From the NCBI RefSeq assembly GCF_003075415.1, contig NZ_QDAH01000048.1:1-44404 (forward strand): DNA of 44,404 bases, given 5' to 3'. The DNA comes from Microvirga sp. KLBC 81 (GTDB lineage: Bacteria; Pseudomonadota; Alphaproteobacteria; Rhizobiales; Beijerinckiaceae). Both the position numbers and the translations under genes were made by a program. Positions 39,458 through 44,404 of the stretch are shown here, one piece after another. Position 1 is the stretch's first letter; every line of letters starts with the position of its first letter. The notes beneath the pieces were generated by a model. That model saw nothing but the letters and a program-made list of their open reading frames with translations. It ran no database searches and had not been told where the DNA came from.

Positions 39458-40507
39458 ATGGAACTTGGTATCTACACTTTCGGCGAGAGAACACCTGACC
39501 CCAAGACAGGTCATCTCGTCAGTGCCACACAACGCTTGCGGGATTTAATTGAGGAGATCGAACTTGCTGATCAACTCGGTCTGGATGTGTTCGGTCTCGG
39601 CGAACATCACCGGGAGGACTACGTGGTGTCCGCTCCTGCCATCGTTCTGGCAGCCGCCGCCGAGCGCACGAAGAACATTCGCCTGACCAGCGCCGTGACG
39701 GTGCTGAGTTCCGATGATCCCGTGCGCATATTCCAGAGCTTCGCAACGCTCGATCTTCTGTCTGGCGGACGCGCAGAGATCATGGCGGGTCGCGGCTCGT
39801 TCATCGAGTCGTTCCCGCTCTTCGGCTATGATCTGAAAGATTACGACACTCTCTTCGCGGAAAAGTTCGATCTGCTCTTGAAGATCCGAGATCAGGAGCG
39901 CGTCACCTGGTCAGGCGAGCATCGTGCACCGCTTCACGACCAGCCTGTCTATCCGCGTCCGATCCAGAACCCTCTGCCGATCTGGATCGCAGTGGGCGGC
40001 ACACCACAATCGGTGGCGCGCGCCGGTGTACTTGGGCTTCCGCTGGCGATCGCCATCATCGGCGGAGAACCGGAACGTTTTGCACCTCTCGTCTCTCTCT
40101 ATCGTGAAGCGGCGCGGCGAGCCGGGCATGATCCCTCGCATCTAAAGGTCGGCATCAACACCCATGCCTATGTGGCTCCCACGTCGCAGCAGGCAGCCGA
40201 TGAATTCTTCCCGCCCTATGCAGATGTCATGTCGAAGCTTGGACGAGAGCGCGGCTGGGGACCGACGACGCGAGAGCACTTCGAAGTCATGCGCTCCCCT
40301 CGTGGTGCGCTCGCCGTCGGCAGCCCACAAGAGATTATCGACAAGATCCTCTTCCAGCACGAGATCTTCGGCCATGACCGCTACCTAGCCCAGTTCAGTG
40401 TCGGCACCATGCCTCATGACCAGATCATGCGGAGCATCGAGCTGTTCGGAACGAAGGTCGCGCCTGTAATTCGGAAAGAAATTCAGGGCCGCAACAGAGC
40501 CGAATAG
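39458..40507 (+). CDS. LLM-class flavin-dependent oxidoreductase
   Basis: 349-residue luciferase-like monooxygenase fold (TIM barrel, FMN or F420). Visible family features: GLGEHHREDY near residue 46-55, LTSAVTVLSSDDPVR (about 76-90), LDLLSGGRAEIMAGRGS (about 97-113), and the PIWIAVGGTPQS segment. The group is broad; substrate cannot be read, but its place behind a hydroquinone reductase suggests a role in aromatic or quinone handling. ATG 39458 follows a GAAGGA-type ribosome site. Confidence 0.9.
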   Translation: MELGIYTFGERTPDPKTGHLVSATQRLRDLIEEIELADQLGLDVFGLGEHHREDYVVSAPAIVLAAAAERTKNIRLTSAVTVLSSDDPVRIFQSFATLDLLSGGRAEIMAGRGSFIESFPLFGYDLKDYDTLFAEKFDLLLKIRDQERVTWSGEHRAPLHDQPVYPRPIQNPLPIWIAVGGTPQSVARAGVLGLPLAIAIIGGEPERFAPLVSLYREAARRAGHDPSHLKVGINTHAYVAPTSQQAADEFFPPYADVMSKLGRERGWGPTTREHFEVMRSPRGALAVGSPQEIIDKILFQHEIFGHDRYLAQFSVGTMPHDQIMRSIELFGTKVAPVIRKEIQGRNRAE

Positions 40508-40568
40508 GTCAGAAGGGCGGATCCCGAACCCCTTCTCCAGCATTGAGAAACAACGAACAGTCCCACTT

Positions 40569-40584
40569 CCTGAGAATTCTCAGG
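40569..40584. promoter_or_regulatory. Perfect palindrome upstream of the cystathionine operon
   Basis: CCTGAGAATTCTCAGG, a perfect 16-bp palindrome with no spacer, lies 21 bp before the -35 element of the predicted cystathionine operon promoter. A candidate activator or sulfur-regulator site; the protein is unknown. Confidence 0.45.
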
Positions 40585-40605
40585 GACGCCTATAGGCAGG
40601 AACAT

Positions 40606-40634
40606 TTTTCACATCTATATAGAAACAATAATAT
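40606..40634 (+). promoter_or_regulatory. Predicted sigma-70 promoter of the cystathionine operon
   Basis: TTTTCA (40606-40611), 17-base spacer, TAATAT (40629-40634), in an unusually AT-rich patch. Start expected near 40641, giving a 17-base leader with AAGGA at 40644-40648. Confidence 0.55.
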
Positions 40635-40657
40635 ATTCCACATAAGGATGTCGTGAA

Positions 40658-42034
40658 ATGGCCGCGCATGGAGCCTTGGACCTGATCGGCAGGACGCCTC
40701 TCGTTGAGGTGACGCACCTGGATACCGGTCCCTGCAGGTTGTTCCTGAAGCTTGAGAGCGCTAATCCGAGCGGCTCCATCAAGGACCGCCCCGCCCGCGC
40801 CATGATCGAGGCCGCCGAAAAGAACGGCAGCCTGAAGCCCGGCGGTACGATCGTGGAGGCCACGGCCGGCAATACGGGCGTTGGACTCGCTTTGGTCGGC
40901 GCCAGCAAGGGCTATCGCACCCTCTTGGTCGTTCCGGACAAGATGTCCCGCGAGAAGGTGCTGCATGCGAAAGCCCTCGGCGCTGAGGTAGTCATCACCC
41001 GCTCGGATGTCGGCAAGGGACATCCCGATTACTATCAGGACCTCGCCCAGAAGATCACGGCCCAGACGCGTGGCGCCGTCTATATCAACCAGTTCGAGAA
41101 CCCCGCGAACCCGGCAGCTCACGAAGCCAGTACCGGACCCGAGATCCTCGAAGGGATGGAAGGCGATGTCGATGCCGTCATCGTTGGCGTTGGCTCCGGC
41201 GGCACGCTGACCGGCATTGGGCGCTATCTCAGGAAGGCCTCCCCAAAGACCGCAATGGTCCTCGCCGACCCTGCCGGCTCAATTCTCGCCCCGCTCGTGG
41301 AAACGGGAGAGATGACGGAGGCAGGCTCTTGGGCCGTCGAAGGCATCGGTGAGGATTTCGTGCCCCCGAATTGCGATCTTTCTCTCGTGAAGAAAGCCTA
41401 TTCCATCGGCGACAAGGAGAGCTTCTCCGCTGCTCGCGAGCTCCTTCGTAAAGAAGGTATTCTTGCCGGTTCATCGTCCGGCACCCTGCTGGCTGCTGCC
41501 TTGCGTTATTGCCGTGAGCAGAGCCACCCAAAGCGCGTGGTGACGCTCGTCTGCGACACAGGTGCCAAGTACCTATCGAAGGTGTTCAACGATGCCTTCA
41601 TCGCGCAGGAAGGATGGCTCGATCGTAAGCCGACCGGCACCGCACGCGACGTGGTGATCAATCCGTTTGGCGAAGGTGCAACGATCTTCGTCTCCCCGAA
41701 CGAGACTCTTCGTTCCGCCTTTGCGCGCATGCGCTCCTCCGACATCTCGCAGCTGCCGGTGATCGAGGATCGCTGCGTCGTCGGCCTCATCGACGAGAGC
41801 GATATCCTCGACGCGCTCGTCGCAAACGAGAATGCTCCGCAGAGCGTCTTCAACAAGCCTGTGCGCGAGATCATGGTGACCCGCCTGCAGACTGTTTCTG
41901 CGCAGGCGCCAGTCAAGGAGCTTCTGCCTCTCTTCGCCGCCGGTCTCGTGCCGGTCATCATGGATGGCGACAACTTCGTCGGTCTCGCCACCCGCATCGA
42001 CCTCATCAACTACTTCCGGATCCAAGCCCAATGA
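40658..42034 (+). CDS. Cystathionine beta-synthase
   Basis: PLP enzyme joining serine (or O-acetylserine) and homocysteine to cystathionine. 458 residues: cysteine-synthase-type PLP domain with the Schiff-base Lys in PSGSIKDRPA (about residue 43) and the ATAGNTGVGLA and GVGSGGTLTGI phosphate-binding loops, then a C-terminal pair of CBS domains (about 335-455) that often bind adenosyl ligands. The CBS pair separates it from plain cysteine synthases (about 300-330 residues). ATG 40658 follows AAGGA. Its stop overlaps the next gene's start (ATGA). Confidence 0.92.
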   Translation: MAAHGALDLIGRTPLVEVTHLDTGPCRLFLKLESANPSGSIKDRPARAMIEAAEKNGSLKPGGTIVEATAGNTGVGLALVGASKGYRTLLVVPDKMSREKVLHAKALGAEVVITRSDVGKGHPDYYQDLAQKITAQTRGAVYINQFENPANPAAHEASTGPEILEGMEGDVDAVIVGVGSGGTLTGIGRYLRKASPKTAMVLADPAGSILAPLVETGEMTEAGSWAVEGIGEDFVPPNCDLSLVKKAYSIGDKESFSAARELLRKEGILAGSSSGTLLAAALRYCREQSHPKRVVTLVCDTGAKYLSKVFNDAFIAQEGWLDRKPTGTARDVVINPFGEGATIFVSPNETLRSAFARMRSSDISQLPVIEDRCVVGLIDESDILDALVANENAPQSVFNKPVREIMVTRLQTVSAQAPVKELLPLFAAGLVPVIMDGDNFVGLATRIDLINYFRIQAQ

Positions 42035-43191
42035 ATGCCCGCAACCAACTCTCCTTCGCCACCCGCTGCATCCACGCTGGCCAGACACCGGATCCTACGA
42101 CGGGCGCGGTGATGATGCCGATCTACGCCACCTCCACGTTCGCGCAGGAGAGCCCGGGCGTTCACAAGGGCTTTGAATATGCACGCTCGCAAAATCCTAC
42201 TCGCATGGCTTTCGAGCGCTGCATTGCGGATCTCGAAGGAGGCACAGCCGCTTTCGCGTTCTCATCCGGTCTTGCCGCAAGCGCGACGGTCCTCGATATG
42301 CTGGAGCAGGGCTCGCACATCGTCGCATCGGATGATCTTTACGGCGGCACGCGTCGGCTCTTCGAGAAAGTACGCAAGCAATCGGCCGGCCTCGACATCA
42401 CCTATGTCGATCTCGGCAATCCGGATGCCGTGAAGGCAGCCTTGCGCCCCAACACGCGCCTTGTTTGGGTAGAGACACCGACCAATCCGCTCCTCAAGCT
42501 CGCCGACCTGGAAGCCATCGCCCAAGTCACGCGCGGCCACGGCACGTTGCTGGTCGCCGACAATACCTTCGCGAGCCCCTGGGTGCAGCGTCCGCTGGAG
42601 TTCGGCTTCGACATCGTCGTGCATTCCACGACCAAGTACCTGAACGGTCATTCCGACATGGTGGGCGGCGTCGTGATCGTAGGTCAGAACCAGGAAGTTC
42701 GCGAGAAGATCGCATTCCTTCAGAATGCCGTCGGCTCGATTTCCGGCCCCTTCGATAGTTTTTTGGCTCTCCGCGGCCTGAAAACCCTGTCGCTGCGCAT
42801 GGAGCGCCACTGCACGTCGGCCCTAAAGATTGCAGAGTTTCTTGAGGCTCATCCGCAAGTGGATAGCGTGATTTATCCGGGCATTGCCTCGCATCCTCAG
42901 CATGAGCTGGCAAAGCGTCAGATGCGCGGCTTCGGCGGCATCATCACGGCTCGGATCAAAGGCGGGCTCGATGGCGCGACGCGCTTCCTGGAGCGCTGCC
43001 AGCTCTTCACCCTGGCGGAAAGCCTCGGCGGAGTGGAAAGCCTGATCGAACACCCGGCCATCATGACCCATGCCTCTGTGCCGCCGCACGTGCGAGCGGA
43101 GCTGGGAATCGACGATGGGCTCGTGCGCCTGTCGGTCGGCATCGAAGACGCCGATGACCTGATCCAGGATCTGCGTTCGGCGCTTGCGTAA
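42031..43191 (+). CDS. Cystathionine gamma-lyase (Cys/Met metabolism PLP enzyme)
   Basis: 386-residue member of the Cys/Met-metabolism PLP family. The PLP Lys is in HSTTKYLNGHSD (about residue 206), and ARSQNPTR and GTAAFAFSSGLAA are family signatures. Members include gamma-lyase, gamma-synthase and beta-lyase; overlap with a beta-synthase gene (ATGA at 42031-42034) favours gamma-lyase, which would finish reverse transsulfuration from homocysteine to cysteine. The alternative, cystathionine gamma-synthase, cannot be excluded by sequence alone. Confidence 0.88.
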   Translation: MNARNQLSFATRCIHAGQTPDPTTGAVMMPIYATSTFAQESPGVHKGFEYARSQNPTRMAFERCIADLEGGTAAFAFSSGLAASATVLDMLEQGSHIVASDDLYGGTRRLFEKVRKQSAGLDITYVDLGNPDAVKAALRPNTRLVWVETPTNPLLKLADLEAIAQVTRGHGTLLVADNTFASPWVQRPLEFGFDIVVHSTTKYLNGHSDMVGGVVIVGQNQEVREKIAFLQNAVGSISGPFDSFLALRGLKTLSLRMERHCTSALKIAEFLEAHPQVDSVIYPGIASHPQHELAKRQMRGFGGIITARIKGGLDGATRFLERCQLFTLAESLGGVESLIEHPAIMTHASVPPHVRAELGIDDGLVRLSVGIEDADDLIQDLRSALA

Positions 43192-43242
43192 AAGACCTGT
43201 TCTTGGAGGGAAGACCAATGGGACTTGAGCCTTCCCGTTCCC

Positions 43243-43511
43243 TCAATGCAACCTCGACGTGATCCGCTTGATTATGGCATCAAGGAGAGCCAGGACCGCA
43301 TCTCTGCTGGCTACTGAGAGAGAAGCCATTCCTGTCTCTCCCCTACCCTCGCTCACGGTCTCCAGAACAGTGTAATAAGCCAGACCGTGCTTGGGACCGC
43401 GGACCTCGCTCTTGAGCGCGCTGATGGCATCGATGATGCGGGCATGCTCTCCGGCCCTACGAGATCACGAGCTCTCTTCAGGATATGTAGAACGGTTATT
43501 TGAGTGTCCAT
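43243..43511 (-). pseudogene. Small hypothetical gene with a one-base frameshift
   Basis: Family not recognised. From ATG 43511 (with GGAAG about ten bases upstream) the frame reads MDTQITVLHILKRARDLV, then coding-like sequence continues in another frame (AGEHARIIDAISALKSEV ... ending in IIKRITSRLH) to TGA at 43243-43245. The span is 269 bases, one short of 90 codons, so one base seems lost near 43458. The restored protein has 89 residues, soluble and mostly helical. It follows the cystathionine operon on the opposite strand and is beside transposase remnants. Confidence 0.4.
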
Positions 43512-43759
43512 TGCGGCAAGCTTCCGTCGCAGCCCGCTTATCTTTATGTGTCGCGACCGCTCATGAAGCATGGTTGAGTTCAGACTGTCCGACAAGGGAA
43601 TGCTCAGGCCATGCGACGCCGCACCACAGCCTTTGGACAGGGACGACACTCAATGAGTGATCGCTGCGGGGCCACGGACAGCGGCCCCTCTCATTCATCG
43701 CCGCTGCACAACTTAGAGGCGCGCCGCCTCTACACTCAAAGCTCGTAGGGAATGACAGT

Positions 43760-43997
43760 CTACAAGGAGCCAATACTCAGCAAGGCGGTGATCCGCCGGT
43801 AGCCATACCGCTCGCTGGGTCCCGCGCGGTTGGCTGACAAGGCGGCAGGCGTGCCGCTCCGAAAGGCCATACTTCTCCTGGATTCGGCTTACCGCCTGCT
43901 TGCAGGTGAATGCGATGCTCTTGCCTTGAGCGAGTTGCACCTGGATCTGGCGCAACTTCGCGATGATCTGCTCTGAACTGAACTTCTTCTTTGGCAT
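43760..43997 (-). mobile_element. IS3-family transposase remnant
   Basis: The start MPKKKFSSEQIIAKLRQIQ is the usual opening of an IS3-family OrfA. It then jumps to pieces of OrfB (EKYGLSERHACRLV, RGTQR, and in a second frame RYGYRRITALL), so most of both genes has been deleted. It cannot be active. The 248 bp between this and the small frameshifted gene hold no gene, only a GC hairpin at 43668-43688. Confidence 0.75.
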
Positions 43998-44054
43998 CGA
44001 AGCTCCTTGGCTCCAGGTCGATCCTCTCAATCAACCTGGTCCACTTCCACCCAG

Positions 44055-44257
44055 TCAGGTTACCATCGTAAGGCGTCGAGACGGCCTAGGAAAGCGGTCC
44101 CGAACGCCAGCCTCGCGCCAGGGTGCGCCGGTGCGAAAGCGCCAGAGAATGCCATTGAGGCCCCGCCGATCGTTCACCCGCGGCACGCCGCGCGGCTTGT
44201 TGGGCAGAAAAGGCTCAATCACCTTCCACTTGAAATCAGTAGTTCATGCTTGCGCAT
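44055..44257 (-). mobile_element. IS5-family transposase N-terminal remnant
   Basis: The minus strand encodes TDFKWKVIEPFLPNKPRG, VPRVNDRRGLNGILW and RTGAPWRE, the standard start of IS5-family (IS427-like) transposases, then an unrelated tail ending at TGA 44055-44057. The ATG at 44257 (MRKHEL) is one base out of frame with this. The catalytic domain is missing. Confidence 0.75.
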
Positions 44258-44295
44258 GAGGTGCTCTCACGCCCGGAAGGTGAATCATCAACTAA

Positions 44296-44318
44296 CCGCA
44301 AATCAAAGATTTTTGCGG
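44296..44318. other. Hairpin near the right edge
   Basis: CCGCAAA (44296-44302) pairs with TTTGCGG (44312-44318), loop of 9. It may be a terminator or part of an IS end. I see no gene in the last 147 bp. Confidence 0.3.
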
Positions 44319-44404
44319 ATTGACGACCTAGGCTGTAGTGACGATTTAAGGCAGGGGATTCCCAAGAGGACGCAAATCAGATTCAAGGCTGACTTTTTGG
44401 AGGT

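Overview
The window looks like chromosomal DNA from a GC-rich alphaproteobacterium of the Hyphomicrobiales, plausibly Microvirga or a relative in the Methylobacteriaceae. The pointers are a FixLJ-FixK cascade beside a cbb3 oxidase cluster, TTGAY-N4-RTCAA (FNR/FixK-type) operators, and overall gene style. The genus is an inference; no rRNA or tRNA gene is visible to settle it.

Layout. 0.2-4.2 kb: a DUF2934 protein, then a phospholipase D/cardiolipin-synthase-like protein, a UPF0104 membrane protein and an endonuclease/exonuclease/phosphatase protein, the same three families as E. coli ybhO-ybhN-ybhP. 4.3-8.4 kb: an aldehyde dehydrogenase plus DUF779 unit, divergent from an AcoR-type sigma-54 activator, with a consensus -24/-12 promoter and candidate activator sites between them. 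8.5-14.1 kb: serA with a structured leader, small hypothetical genes (one apparently frameshifted), an inositol-monophosphatase-family protein, an aldo/keto reductase, and an HtrA-like protein that has lost its catalytic triad.

14.2-28.5 kb is a compact micro-oxic respiration island: hemN, ccoNOQP, ccoGHIS, an MFS protein carrying the CcoA copper-importer motifs, fixL, fixJ, a receiver-only response regulator and a FixK-like regulator. Five FNR/FixK-type boxes lie before hemN, ccoN, ccoG, fixL and the receiver gene. The implied circuit is: FixL senses oxygen through haem, FixJ activates the FixK-like gene, FixK drives the oxidase, its copper/maturation genes and haem synthesis, and box-bearing fixL and receiver genes give feedback.

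28.5-37.1 kb (minus strand): a DnaQ-type exonuclease, a REC-PAS-kinase-REC hybrid kinase, and a very large poly-HAMP hybrid kinase related to fungal group III (Nik1/Os-1) kinases. Its 276-bp repeat array is broken by a one-base deletion. 37.3-43.2 kb: a LysR regulator divergent from a glutathionyl-hydroquinone reductase and a luciferase-like oxidoreductase, then a cystathionine beta-synthase/gamma-lyase operon (reverse transsulfuration). The right edge holds a frameshifted small gene and decayed IS3- and IS5-family transposase fragments.

Several apparent frameshifts are all single-base deletions, so base-calling error must be excluded before calling them real pseudogenes. All functional calls rest on reading motifs by eye; no database search was possible.
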